64,000 nt of DNA, from assembly GCA_031410595.1 (NCBI GenBank), contig JANNZM010000144.1, positions 1 through 64,000 of the forward strand, in the 5' to 3' direction. The first letter of the stretch is position 1. The number at the start of each line of letters is the position of its first letter. Under the pieces are notes generated by a model. The model did not search any database and was not told the DNA's origin. It saw only the letters and a program-made list of their open reading frames with translations. This document shows positions 54,219 to 61,501 of the stretch, in pieces. The stretch comes from JANMCE01 sp031410595. Its GTDB lineage: Bacteria > Actinomycetota > Acidimicrobiia > Acidimicrobiales > Ilumatobacteraceae. The position numbers and the translations under genes are program-made.

Positions 54219-54234
54219 CTAGGGAAACCCCTAG
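54219..54234. promoter_or_regulatory. Palindrome CTAGGG-AAAC-CCCTAG (upstream site)
   Basis: An inverted repeat with 6-bp arms (CTAGGG/CCCTAG) and a 4-bp centre, in the gap between yraN's 3' end and the regulator start about 210 bases away. It matches the site just past the regulator's 3' end. Confidence 0.5.
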
Positions 54235-54239
54235 TTCTT

Positions 54240-54587
54240 TTAGAACGCGGCTTCGATGACTTCGACGTGGCCGGCGAGGATACTGACGACATCGAAGCGG
54301 ATGTCGACACGGCCCGGGCTCGCGGCCGTAAGCCATTCGGCCGCGAGGCGGCGGAGGCGTTTCTGCTTGGCCGGACCGACAGCTTCGGCGGGTGAGCCGA
54401 ACGCGGTCGAGGTGCGGGTTTTCACCTCGCTGATGACGATGAGACGATCACGCCGCAAAACAAGGTCTATTTCGCCGGCTGACCCGCGCCAGTTCTGCGC
54501 GACGACGCTGTAGCCGTTGTCCTCGTACCATCGGGCGGCCAGGTTTTCACCGAACGCGCCGAGCGCCTGATTCGGGCCGCTCACCAC
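54240..54587 (-). CDS. YraN family protein (UPF0102), putative nuclease fold
   Basis: A 115-aa protein of the YraN/UPF0102 family. GAFGENLAARWYEDNGY, NWRGSAGEIDLVLRRD and VISEVKTRTSTAFGSP show the restriction-like D...ExK arrangement, with a C-terminal DIRFDVV. Relatives are linked to recombination; the bacterial role is unclear. It starts four bases after the DUF2469 stop at a GTG, ending the rpsP-to-yraN run. Confidence 0.9.
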   Translation of the reverse strand: MVSGPNQALGAFGENLAARWYEDNGYSVVAQNWRGSAGEIDLVLRRDRLIVISEVKTRTSTAFGSPAEAVGPAKQKRLRRLAAEWLTAASPGRVDIRFDVVSILAGHVEVIEAAF

Positions 54588-54591
54588 AGGG

Positions 54592-54888
54592 TTACAGTTG
54601 GTCGACTTTGGGGAGTTCTTCGACGTTGACGTCTTTGAACGTCACGACGCGCACGTTGGGCACGAAACGTGTCTTGCGGTACATGTCCCAGACCCAGGCG
54701 TCGGTGAGCACGACTTCGACCATGGGGCGCGGACCGTCGGACAGCACGTTGAGCTTCACGTCGTTGGCGAGATAGAAGCGACGCTCGGTCTCGACTGCGA
54801 ACTTGAACATCGCCGTGACGTCCTGATACTCCTGAGCCAGCTTGAGTTCGCGCTCCGCCTCAAAGTTCTCAAGGTCTTCGGTGCTCAT
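54592..54888 (-). CDS. DUF2469 family protein
   Basis: A 98-aa conserved actinobacterial protein, homologous to the mycobacterial gene encoded near rplS and yraN. It has MSTEDLENFEAERELKLAQE, FKFAVETERRFYLANDV and VWDMYRKTRFVPNVRVVTF. It is acidic and presumably cytoplasmic; function unknown. TAGCCT seven bases before ATG 54888 suggests its own leaderless promoter. Confidence 0.92.
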   Translation of the reverse strand: MSTEDLENFEAERELKLAQEYQDVTAMFKFAVETERRFYLANDVKLNVLSDGPRPMVEVVLTDAWVWDMYRKTRFVPNVRVVTFKDVNVEELPKVDQL

Positions 54889-54895
54889 GGCTGGA

Positions 54896-54901
54896 AGGCT
54901 A
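54896..54901 (-). promoter_or_regulatory. -10 hexamer TAGCCT, leaderless DUF2469 gene
   Basis: TAGCCT on the minus strand is seven bases before ATG 54888, in the gap after rplS. No Shine-Dalgarno is seen. Confidence 0.45.
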
Positions 54902-54934
54902 CGCCGCTACGGGGCTTTTGCCCACGCAGATTGC

Positions 54935-55282
54935 TCAGCGGTCGCGCTTTTCCTTGATCTTGGAGGCCTTACCAACGCGATCACGGATGTAGTACAGCTT
55001 GGCGCGGCGGACGTCGCCCCGCTTTACCACTTCGAGCTTGGCGATGATGGGCGAGTGCATCGGGAAGATACGCTCAACCCCGACCTGGAAGCTGAGCTTG
55101 CGGACCGTGAAGGTCTCCTGCACGCCTGAGCCACGAATAGCGATGACGTTGCCCTGAAAAACCTGGATGCGCTCGCGGGTGCCTTCCACAACGCGCACGT
55201 GGACCTTGACTTCGTCGCCGGGGCCAAACGCTGGAATGTCGGTACGCAGGCTGACCTGGTCGATGACATCGGTTGTTTTCAT
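54935..55282 (-). CDS. rplS: 50S ribosomal protein L19
   Basis: A 115-aa L19, which sits at the 30S-50S interface. DIPAFGPGDEVKVHVRVVEG, RIQVFQGNVIAIRGSG, ETFTVRKLSFQVGVERIFP and RAKLYYIRDRVGKASKIKEK are diagnostic. ATG 55282 has AGGAG nine bases upstream. Confidence 0.98.
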   Translation of the reverse strand: MKTTDVIDQVSLRTDIPAFGPGDEVKVHVRVVEGTRERIQVFQGNVIAIRGSGVQETFTVRKLSFQVGVERIFPMHSPIIAKLEVVKRGDVRRAKLYYIRDRVGKASKIKEKRDR

Positions 55283-55336
55283 AGCGAATGACTCCTGAAG
55301 CGTTGAGGACTGGCCGGCGGACGCGCCCAAGGCGGT

Positions 55337-56092
55337 CTACGGGAACAAGAAAGGATAGGCGACGGGAGGGAATTCGTCCAAGACGCGCTGTTCTTTGGCC
55401 GTGATGCCGCCCCGAGCCTCCATGAGGTCTGGACGGTCCTTGATGGTGCGATGCAGCGCCTGGGCGAGTCGCCAGCGGGCGATTTTGGCGTGATCACCAC
55501 TTTTCAGCACGTCGGGAACGCTCCAGCCGTCGAGTTCAAAAGGCCGGGTGAACTGGGGATACTCCAACAGGCCGTTGGTACCGAACGACTCGTCTCCGAC
55601 CGATTCCTGGTTGCCCATGACACCGGGTAGCAAGCGGGTTACAGCCTCGATGACGACGCACGCCGCTACTTCCCCACCGGCCAGTACCACATCACCGATC
55701 GAGATTTCGCCGTCACAAAGATGCTCGCGCACACGATGGTCGATGCCTTCGTAGCGACCGCAAAGCAGGGTGAAACCATCGGTGCGGCTGAGTTGAACCG
55801 CCAAATCCTGCGTGAGTCGACGACCGCCCGGCCCGAGGGCGAAGATCGGTCGGGGGCACTCCGTCTCGGTGATGGCCCGTTTGATCGGCTCGGCTTTCAG
55901 CACCATCCCGGCGCCGCCGCCGAACGGCGTATCGTCTGTGGTGCGGTGCACGTCGGTGGTGAACTCGCGCAGATCGTGGCATCGCAGATCAAGCTTGTCC
56001 GTGGCGCGTGCCCGACCCAACAGACTCTCCTCGCAGAACGTGTCGACCAGTTTCGGAAAAATGGTGAACACGTCGATGCGGAACATGCTCAC
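55337..56092 (-). CDS. trmD: tRNA (guanine37-N1)-methyltransferase
   Basis: A 251-aa SPOUT-class enzyme that adds m1G37 to tRNAs and so prevents +1 frameshifting. It has FRIDVFTIFPKLVDTF, DTPFGGGAGMVLKAEP, LLCGRYEGIDHRV, EISIGDVVLAGGEVAA and LEYPQFTRP, with the deep trefoil-knot SAM site in GRYEGID. GTG 56092 overlaps the rimM stop (GTGA). Confidence 0.97.
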   Translation of the reverse strand: MSMFRIDVFTIFPKLVDTFCEESLLGRARATDKLDLRCHDLREFTTDVHRTTDDTPFGGGAGMVLKAEPIKRAITETECPRPIFALGPGGRRLTQDLAVQLSRTDGFTLLCGRYEGIDHRVREHLCDGEISIGDVVLAGGEVAACVVIEAVTRLLPGVMGNQESVGDESFGTNGLLEYPQFTRPFELDGWSVPDVLKSGDHAKIARWRLAQALHRTIKDRPDLMEARGGITAKEQRVLDEFPPVAYPFLFP

Positions 56093-56553
56093 AAGTCAAA
56101 CAGCCCGTCGGGCGGATCGATAGTCGTTACGCCGTCAATGCAGGACTTCACGAAGACGACTGGCACGAGCGCGCCGTCTTCGAGCTCGAGCAGATCGTGG
56201 GCCGGGTTCTCCAGCACCATCACGACCTTGCCGTGGTCGACACCCTGCGTATCAACAACGGACGTGCCGATCAGCTCGTGCACCCACAGCGCGTCGGGGT
56301 CATCAAGTGGCGCCGCGCTGAGCACGGTGCCCGCCAACGCTTCGGCTGCTTCGCGCGAGTTGCAGCCCTCGAAGGTGACGATGAAGCCTCCGTGATGCGG
56401 GCGACTGGCAGTGATGGTGAGCGGGCCCTTCTTGGTGGACAGCTCTGCACCCGTGGCGACGCGCTCCAGCCGATCAGTGATCAGCGAAACGATGACGTCG
56501 CCACGGACGCCATGGGGCTTGGTGATGCGCCCAATCTCGAGCAGTTCAGTCAT
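56089..56553 (-). CDS. rimM: Ribosome maturation factor RimM
   Basis: A 154-aa two-barrel protein required for 30S head assembly around uS19. LLEIGRITKPHGVRGDVIVS is the N-terminal RimM motif, and VVMVLENPAHDLLELEDGAL belongs to the PRC barrel. It overlaps trmD by four bases and follows the KH gene by 17. Confidence 0.95.
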   Translation of the reverse strand: MTELLEIGRITKPHGVRGDVIVSLITDRLERVATGAELSTKKGPLTITASRPHHGGFIVTFEGCNSREAAEALAGTVLSAAPLDDPDALWVHELIGTSVVDTQGVDHGKVVMVLENPAHDLLELEDGALVPVVFVKSCIDGVTTIDPPDGLFDL

Positions 56554-56570
56554 GGGTTTGTCGGCACGCG

Positions 56571-56825
56571 TCAGTCGGCAAAGTCGACGTCGACATCGAC
56601 GCCGTCTTTGGCCGCAGCCGCGCGCACAACGGTGCGGATGCTCTGCGCCGTGCGACCACGACGGCCGATGACGCGACCCATGTCACCGTCGGCCGTGCGA
56701 ACTTCAAGTTGCACGTTCCCTCGACGGCCTTCGACTTCTTCAATCGTGACCGCATCAGGCTCTTCGACCAATTGCTTGACCAGGAACGTCAGGACGGCGT
56801 TGGCGGTAGGTGCCGTTGCCGCCAT
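56571..56825 (-). CDS. khpA: KH-domain RNA-binding protein KhpA
   Basis: An 84-aa single-KH-domain protein. LTFLVKQLVEEPDAVTIEEV, DMGRVIGRRGRTAQSIRTVV (GxxG RNA-binding loop) and the acidic tail are typical. It overlaps the rpsP stop by one base (TGATG), the usual order in this operon. A longer frame upstream is rejected. Confidence 0.93.
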   Translation of the reverse strand: MAATAPTANAVLTFLVKQLVEEPDAVTIEEVEGRRGNVQLEVRTADGDMGRVIGRRGRTAQSIRTVVRAAAAKDGVDVDVDFAD

Positions 56826-57085
56826 CACTTGGCCTTGAACTCGGCCCAGGTGCCCGAGATTTCGAGCAGGCGCTGCACACGATCGGTGGGCTGGGCGCCC
56901 TGGCGCAGCCACTTGAGAGCCTTGGCGCTGTCAACATTGATGACCGACGGATCCTGACGGGGCTGGTACGTACCCACAATCTCGATGAAACGGCCGTCGC
57001 GGGGCGAACGGCTGTCGGCCGCAACGATGCGGTAGGTCGGCTGCTTGGTTTTACCCATGCGCATAAGGCGGAGTTTTACGGCCAC
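56825..57085 (-). CDS. rpsP: 30S ribosomal protein S16
   Basis: An 86-aa S16. MAVKLRLMRMGKTKQPTYRI, VAADSRSPRDGRFIEIVGTY and ALKWLRQGAQPTDRVQRLLE are diagnostic. The start is GTG 57085 with GAGG upstream. It is the first gene of the rpsP-khpA-rimM-trmD-rplS run. Confidence 0.97.
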   Translation of the reverse strand: MAVKLRLMRMGKTKQPTYRIVAADSRSPRDGRFIEIVGTYQPRQDPSVINVDSAKALKWLRQGAQPTDRVQRLLEISGTWAEFKAK

Positions 57086-57137
57086 TGTTTCCTCTTTCGT
57101 AGGTCGTCCCGGGCGGCGAATCCGCCCGCAGGGCGTA

Positions 57138-57152
57138 GGTACCTGAGGTACC
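57138..57152. promoter_or_regulatory. Palindrome GGTACCT-G-AGGTACC in rpsP 5' region
   Basis: A perfect 7-bp inverted repeat around one base, about 50 bases upstream of the rpsP start. It may be an operator or an mRNA hairpin in the ribosomal leader. Confidence 0.35.
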
Positions 57153-57254
57153 GGTACTGCAGTCCTTGAACAGGACCGACGAATACTAGCCAGGACGACC
57201 GTTTCGGGTCGATTCCCTGCCGTTTGATCACCAGCAGGATTTCTGCGGGCAGGT

Positions 57255-57280
57255 TGTCGAACTGGAAGAGTCTGTTCGTC
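57255..57280 (+). promoter_or_regulatory. Candidate ECF42-type promoter of DGPF-sigma operon
   Basis: TGTCGA at 57255-57260 and CGTC at 57277-57280 are separated by 16 bases, upstream of the DGPF gene. From memory, ECF42 sigma factors recognise TGTCGA (-35) and CG(A/T)C (-10) and control their own DGPF partner genes. A 7-bp inverted repeat, AGTGTCG/CGACACT (57286-57308), lies between the promoter and the start codon. Confidence 0.55.
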
Positions 57281-57329
57281 GTTCTAGTGTCGGAAGAACT
57301 TCGACACTGACCAACGACGAGGAGTCAAC

Positions 57330-57695
57330 ATGCCCCGATATGCCGCACTTATCTACGGAACCGAAGAAGCTGGCGGGCCGCCAGAGGTGTGGGCCGACAT
57401 CATGGCCCAGTACAACGCGTTCGGCGAGGCCGCCGGAGCCGCCGGCGTCATGGCCGGGGGCGAGGCACTACAGCCAACTGCAACCGCAACCACCGTCCAC
57501 GTGAAGGGCGGAGCCAAGGGTGGCGACATCGTTACGACCGATGGACCGTTCGCTGAGACAAAAGAAGTGCTGGGCGGCTTCTACCTGCTCGATTGCGGCA
57601 ACCTGGATGACGCCATCAAGTGGGCTGCGCAGATTCCCGGCGCCTGGCTGGGCCGCGTCGAAGTGCGGCCGGTCATCGACTTCTCTCAGGGATAG
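57330..57695 (+). CDS. DGPF/YCII-domain protein
   Basis: A 121-aa YCII-like protein. MPRYAALIYGTEEAGGPPEV, TTVHVKGGAKGGDIVTTDGP and the FAETKEVLGGFYLLD loop give the DGPF signature (TDGPF). Function is unknown; such proteins are nearly always encoded with ECF42 sigma factors. GAGGAG sits six bases before the ATG. Its stop directly abuts the sigma gene. Confidence 0.9.
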   Translation: MPRYAALIYGTEEAGGPPEVWADIMAQYNAFGEAAGAAGVMAGGEALQPTATATTVHVKGGAKGGDIVTTDGPFAETKEVLGGFYLLDCGNLDDAIKWAAQIPGAWLGRVEVRPVIDFSQG

Positions 57696-58937
57696 ATGGA
57701 ACAACACCCGCTGGCGGAGATGTTGCGGATCGAGGGTGGCCGCGTGCTGGCCACCCTCATCCGCTTCACCGGCAACATCGACCTCGCCGAAGAGGCCGTG
57801 CACGATGCGGTTGTCATCGCCCTTGAACGATGGGAACGCGACGGAATCCCCGACAACCCTGCTGCCTGGATCACCACCGTGGCGCGGCGTCGAGCGTTGG
57901 ACCACCTTCGGCGGGAGTCGAAGCGGACGTTGAAGGAGAGCGTCGCCGGACCGCTGCTGGACGAGCGGCCGATGGTCGAGGTCGACACCGACTCGGCCAT
58001 TGGCGACGATCGGCTTCGGCTGCTCTTCACCTGCTGCCATCCGGCCCTCGGCATCGAGGCACGCATCGCGCTCGCACTTCGCACGCTGTGCCGATTGACA
58101 ACACCCGAGATTGCGCGCGCCTTTCTGGTGTCCGACACCACAATGGGACAGCGGATAAGTCGGGCGAAGAGCAAGATCGCCAACGCTCACATCCCGTACC
58201 GGATGCCCGAAGACCATGAGTTACCCGAACGTCTCGACGCCGTACTCGCAACGATTTACCTCGTGTTCACCGCCGGCCATCATGCCGCGGTTGGTTCGCT
58301 CGACTCGCGGGTCGATCTGGCCGACGAAGGCATCCGACTGGCCCGACTGATGGCTGAACTCATGCCCGATGAACCCGAATGCGTCGGATTGGTTGCGCTG
58401 CTCTTGGCGACGAACGCCCGACGCGGCGGCCGCGTCGATGTCGACGGTGAACTTATCTTGATGGCAGACCAGAATCGGTCACTTTGGGATTGCGGCGCCA
58501 TCAGCGAAGCTACGGCGTTGGTGGAGACGTCCCTCACCAAACGTCGGCCCGGGCCGTATCAAATCCAAGCCGCCATCGCCACGCTGCACGGCTTGGCACC
58601 GAACTACGCCGCGACCGATTGGCCACAGATCGCCGAGCTCTATCGGCTGCTGGAACATCGAGTGCCCACTCCGGTGGTACGAGTTAATCGAGCCGTGGCC
58701 GAAGCCGAAGTACATGGGGCTGCAGTCGGGCTGGCAATGCTTGATGAACTGCTTCGGGCCGACGTCGATGCCGATGTCACCCGCTGGCATTTGTACTGGG
58801 CGACGCGGGCCGATTTTCTTCGGCGTCTCAACCGCAACGACGAATCCATCGAGGCCTATGACGCCGCCCTCAAATGCAATCCGAACGAGAGCGACCGCCG
58901 ATTCCTGCTCAGGCGACTGACCGAGCTTCGGCCGTAG
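57696..58937 (+). CDS. ECF42-type sigma factor with C-terminal TPR-like extension
   Basis: A 413-aa ECF sigma factor, much longer than canonical ones. Sigma-2 (about 10-80) has GRVLATLIRFTGNIDLAEEA and PAAWITTVARRRALDHLR. Sigma-4 (about 110-165) has LTTPEIARAFLVSDTTMGQR. A helical extension (about 180-410) includes AVNRAVAEAEVHG-like VVRVNRAVAEAEVHGAAVGL, the DUF6596/TPR-like part. No anti-sigma gene is adjacent; the extension is thought to control activity in this group. It is co-transcribed with the DGPF gene. Confidence 0.92.
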   Translation: MEQHPLAEMLRIEGGRVLATLIRFTGNIDLAEEAVHDAVVIALERWERDGIPDNPAAWITTVARRRALDHLRRESKRTLKESVAGPLLDERPMVEVDTDSAIGDDRLRLLFTCCHPALGIEARIALALRTLCRLTTPEIARAFLVSDTTMGQRISRAKSKIANAHIPYRMPEDHELPERLDAVLATIYLVFTAGHHAAVGSLDSRVDLADEGIRLARLMAELMPDEPECVGLVALLLATNARRGGRVDVDGELILMADQNRSLWDCGAISEATALVETSLTKRRPGPYQIQAAIATLHGLAPNYAATDWPQIAELYRLLEHRVPTPVVRVNRAVAEAEVHGAAVGLAMLDELLRADVDADVTRWHLYWATRADFLRRLNRNDESIEAYDAALKCNPNESDRRFLLRRLTELRP

Positions 58938-58941
58938 CGTT

Positions 58942-59838
58942 CTATCCATCGAGTTCGGCGAGGACCGCGGCGACTGACTCGATCGAGTCTCTCGTAATCG
59001 GGTCGACCACGAGTTGCACGTGGGCTGCGCCTACCGCGGCGAACTCCCGGAGTTGGTCGGCCAGCTCGGACGCCGAACCGCGCAACGGCTTTACCGCGTC
59101 ATGCTCATGACCCATCAGGCGACCGCCACCTGCTCCGATCTGGACATACACCGCGCACGTCGCCTCCACTTGACCGTCGCGACCGGCGGCGGCCATGGCG
59201 GTGTCCACCTCGGCTTTGGCGAGCGCGAAACCCATGGCGGTGTTGCCGAAGAGGCTCCACCAGATGTTCCAGGACTGCACATGCGGCAAGGTGATCGACA
59301 ACATGCGTGGGCTGGCTGAGCCGATCATGAGCGGCGCGTGGCGGTCTAGCCGTGGGTGCAGCACGCAGTGATCGGCGTCGTAGTAGGTGCCGTGGAAGTC
59401 GATCTCGCCCTCGTGCAGCAACGTGCGGATAATCGTGAACGCCTCCTCGAAACGGCTCACACGATTGTCGTAAGCGAAACCGAATGCCCGGTACTCCCGC
59501 TCGTTCCATCCGGCACCAAGCCCAAGGATGAGGCGACCACCGGAGATGGCGTCCACCGTTGCCGCCTGCTTCGCCAACATCTGCGGCGCATGGAAACTCG
59601 TCGACGCAACGAGCGGACCGAGGGCGATCCGCTCTGTCGATGCGGCGATCGCCGCAAGTGACGTCCACACCTCCCACGGCCCACGCGGTCCGGCTGGCAA
59701 GTCGTACAGCAGATGGTCACCCAACCAGAGCGAATCGAACCCAACTTGCTCGGCGGTCTGCGCCATGGCGATGAGTTCGGGAAACGGCACTTCCCACTCC
59801 ACTTCCGGAAGCTGAATACCGACCTTCAATGGACGCAT
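58942..59838 (-). CDS. LLM-class F420-dependent oxidoreductase
   Basis: A 298-aa luciferase-like protein, distinct from the one at 10.4 kb. It has LKVGIQLPEVEWEVPFPEL, WLGDHLLYDLPAGPRGPWEV, AAIAASTERIALGPLVAST, GRLILGLGAGWNEREYRAFG and LMIGSASPRMLSITLPH. It is convergent with the sigma gene, with four bases between stops. TAGGTT lies six bases before ATG 59838. Confidence 0.9.
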   Translation of the reverse strand: MRPLKVGIQLPEVEWEVPFPELIAMAQTAEQVGFDSLWLGDHLLYDLPAGPRGPWEVWTSLAAIAASTERIALGPLVASTSFHAPQMLAKQAATVDAISGGRLILGLGAGWNEREYRAFGFAYDNRVSRFEEAFTIIRTLLHEGEIDFHGTYYDADHCVLHPRLDRHAPLMIGSASPRMLSITLPHVQSWNIWWSLFGNTAMGFALAKAEVDTAMAAAGRDGQVEATCAVYVQIGAGGGRLMGHEHDAVKPLRGSASELADQLREFAAVGAAHVQLVVDPITRDSIESVAAVLAELDG

Positions 59839-59844
59839 GCATCA

Positions 59845-59850
59845 AACCTA
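59845..59850 (-). promoter_or_regulatory. -10 hexamer TAGGTT, leaderless LLM gene
   Basis: TAGGTT on the minus strand is six bases before ATG 59838. No Shine-Dalgarno is seen. Confidence 0.45.
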
Positions 59851-59861
59851 CGACGGAAACC

Positions 59862-59977
59862 ATCCAACTCGGGGGTGTTCGCCCCCCAACTCGACCCAGC
59901 GTGGACCAAAACCCTTGAACCAAGGGTGCGAGAGAGCCGAGTTGGAGGGCGTGCCACGCCGAGTTGGAGGGCGAACT
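59862..59977. repeat. CGAGTTGG-type direct and inverted repeats
   Basis: GCCGAGTTGGAGGGCG occurs at 59936-59951 and 59958-59973. The reverse complement of a near-identical unit lies at about 59880-59894, and another CCAACTCG near 59862. A small hairpin, ACCCTTG-aac-CAAGGGT, lies between them at 59911-59927. The origin is unclear; it lies just upstream of a degraded gene. Confidence 0.5.
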
Positions 59978-60032
59978 CGCCGTCGATGTCATGTGGGCGA
60001 GCGAGCATCACGGTCAGGCGATGAGCGAGGTA

Positions 60033-60611
60033 TGGCCATCGTCGTGGAGACGATCACAGCGATGGATAACCCGATCGACACGACGCTCGTAGACGGATCG
60101 CCACTCATCGCCGCGTTCGAACGCCTCGGATTCGTGCCGACCAACGAAGTCGGCGTCACGACAACGATGCCGGCCGCATCCCGGCCGCCGGTATCGCCGC
60201 TGCCTTCAGGCTTCGAGCTGCGTGATCGCACGACCGTCGGAGCCCCACACCACATGATCGGCCGATCAGACCCAGACGTGGCGGAGCGACTCGCCGAGTG
60301 CTCACTCTACCAACCCGAACTGGATCTCGCCGTCTACACATCCGACGGTGAAGTTGTCGCCTACGGATTGTTCTGGTCCGACCCGGTCACCGGCGTCGGC
60401 ATGGTGGAACCTATGCGCACACCGAAGACGCCTACCAAGGTCGCGGCATGGCCCGACACGTTCTGACCAGCGGCCTCGATCGTCTCGCCGCGGCCGGTTG
60501 CGAGACTCTGATGATCACCTATCTGGAGAACAACCCGGTCTCGCAGCACCTTTACCTGTCAACCGGCTTCCAACCGCAAAGACCAGCCGCGGCTATCGGC
60601 GACCGAAGTAG
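60033..60611 (+). pseudogene. GNAT acetyltransferase fragment with two frameshifts
   Basis: The first frame reads TTLVDGSPLIAAFERLGF, then YGLFWSDPVTGVGMVEPMRT, a GNAT domain. After residue T near 60425 it runs to a stop at 60466. The next frame reads EDAYQGRGMARHVLTSGLDR (the acetyl-CoA Q/RxxGxG/A loop) and NNPVSQHLYLSTGFQP. Near 60580 the first frame resumes with KTSRGYRRPK and stop. The first shift looks like an extra AC in CACACC. The N-terminal part of a full GNAT also seems missing. It may be a real pseudogene or contain sequence errors. Confidence 0.7.
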
Positions 60612-60618
60612 TTGGCGA

Positions 60619-60963
60619 CTACTCGGTTGCCTTTGGATGTCCAGGCATGGCATCGGTGAGCCAGATGGTTCGCCGACTGTCATCGATGCAATACCAGAGC
60701 CGACCGCCGCTCGTTACTTCGTACTGCCACTGTTCAAGCTGCTCGCCGTTCACGACACGCGAACCCAGGTTGCCTCGAAGCGGATGCTGCCGGCTGTCCC
60801 GCTGCCTCGGGTCCACCGTGATTCGGTCCCAGGCGATTCGAGCGTTTGCCGGCGCGACGCGGCAGACGGACTCCCAGCCGTCGACTGCCTCACTCGTGGC
60901 ATACCGGAACTGCCATCCAGTCGAACTCGGTGGCGGGGCTATCCGTTCGCGGCGCTTCGGCAT
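60619..60963 (-). CDS. RelE-like toxin candidate
   Basis: A 114-aa basic protein. WQFRYATSEAVDGWESVCRV is followed by LEQWQYEVTSGGRLWYCIDD and RRTIWLTDAMPGHPKATE, the strand pattern and C-terminal HPKATE seen in some RelE/ParE-like actinobacterial toxins. Substrate unknown. It lies 18 bases after the antitoxin gene and eight bases from the end of the degraded GNAT gene. Assignment rests mostly on size, charge and pairing. Confidence 0.65.
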   Translation of the reverse strand: MPKRRERIAPPPSSTGWQFRYATSEAVDGWESVCRVAPANARIAWDRITVDPRQRDSRQHPLRGNLGSRVVNGEQLEQWQYEVTSGGRLWYCIDDSRRTIWLTDAMPGHPKATE

Positions 60964-60981
60964 TTGTTGGTCCTGCCGCTA

Positions 60982-61431
60982 TCAGGGAGCCGGAATGGCA
61001 GAGCCAGATGCGTCGATCTGCAGGCGAAGCCGGTTCGCCAAGACCGGATCGGCATAGATCTCAGCGGTTGCACGCCACTCGCCAACGAACTGGCTTAACG
61101 TGTCGTAGCTGTCGAGATCGCCAACGGCACCGACGATGTTGGAGAACTCAGCGACGAACCTCTGCCGGTCATCCGACGGGAGCAGTTCGACCCAGCGAAA
61201 CGCATCGGCCAGCGCGTCTGAGAGAGCATCGGGGTGATGAATCGCAAGATTGCGAAACACGCGAGTGAGCGCCGAGAACGTATCGGCGCGAACCCCCTCC
61301 CGATCAGCGCGAGTCAGCCTCAAATCGGGCTCATCCCGACGACGGAGCAACACATCACTGGTATCGAGATCATTCGTGACATCGGCTGGATGACGCAACA
61401 GATCAGAGAACGGCCGCTCGATAACTCGCAC
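60982..61431 (-). CDS. Phd-like antitoxin candidate
   Basis: A 149-aa acidic protein. MRVIERPFSDLLRHPADVTN resembles the Phd/YefM opening (DNA-binding fold), followed by DLDTSDVLLRRRDEPDLRLT. A long C-terminal helical half includes SQFVGEWRATAEIYADPVLA. It would repress the operon and block the toxin. The start GTG 61431 coincides with the predicted transcription start, so the mRNA is probably leaderless. Confidence 0.68.
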   Translation of the reverse strand: MRVIERPFSDLLRHPADVTNDLDTSDVLLRRRDEPDLRLTRADREGVRADTFSALTRVFRNLAIHHPDALSDALADAFRWVELLPSDDRQRFVAEFSNIVGAVGDLDSYDTLSQFVGEWRATAEIYADPVLANRLRLQIDASGSAIPAP

Positions 61432-61437
61432 CTGAGC

Positions 61438-61465
61438 ATGATATCTGAACTACTTCAGAAGTCAA
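61438..61465 (-). promoter_or_regulatory. Leaderless promoter with embedded operator for the TA operon
   Basis: Minus strand: TTGACT (-35, 61460-61465), 16-bp spacer, TATCAT (-10, 61438-61443), then six bases to GTG 61431. The palindrome ACTTC-A-GAAGT at 61452-61462 spans the -35 edge and spacer, ideal for autorepression by the antitoxin. A second inverted repeat, ACCTGT/ACAGGT, lies at 61465-61485. Confidence 0.65.
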
Positions 61466-61501
61466 CCTGTTCGATCCTGACAGGTCCTTCGCTGCCGTGG
61501 C

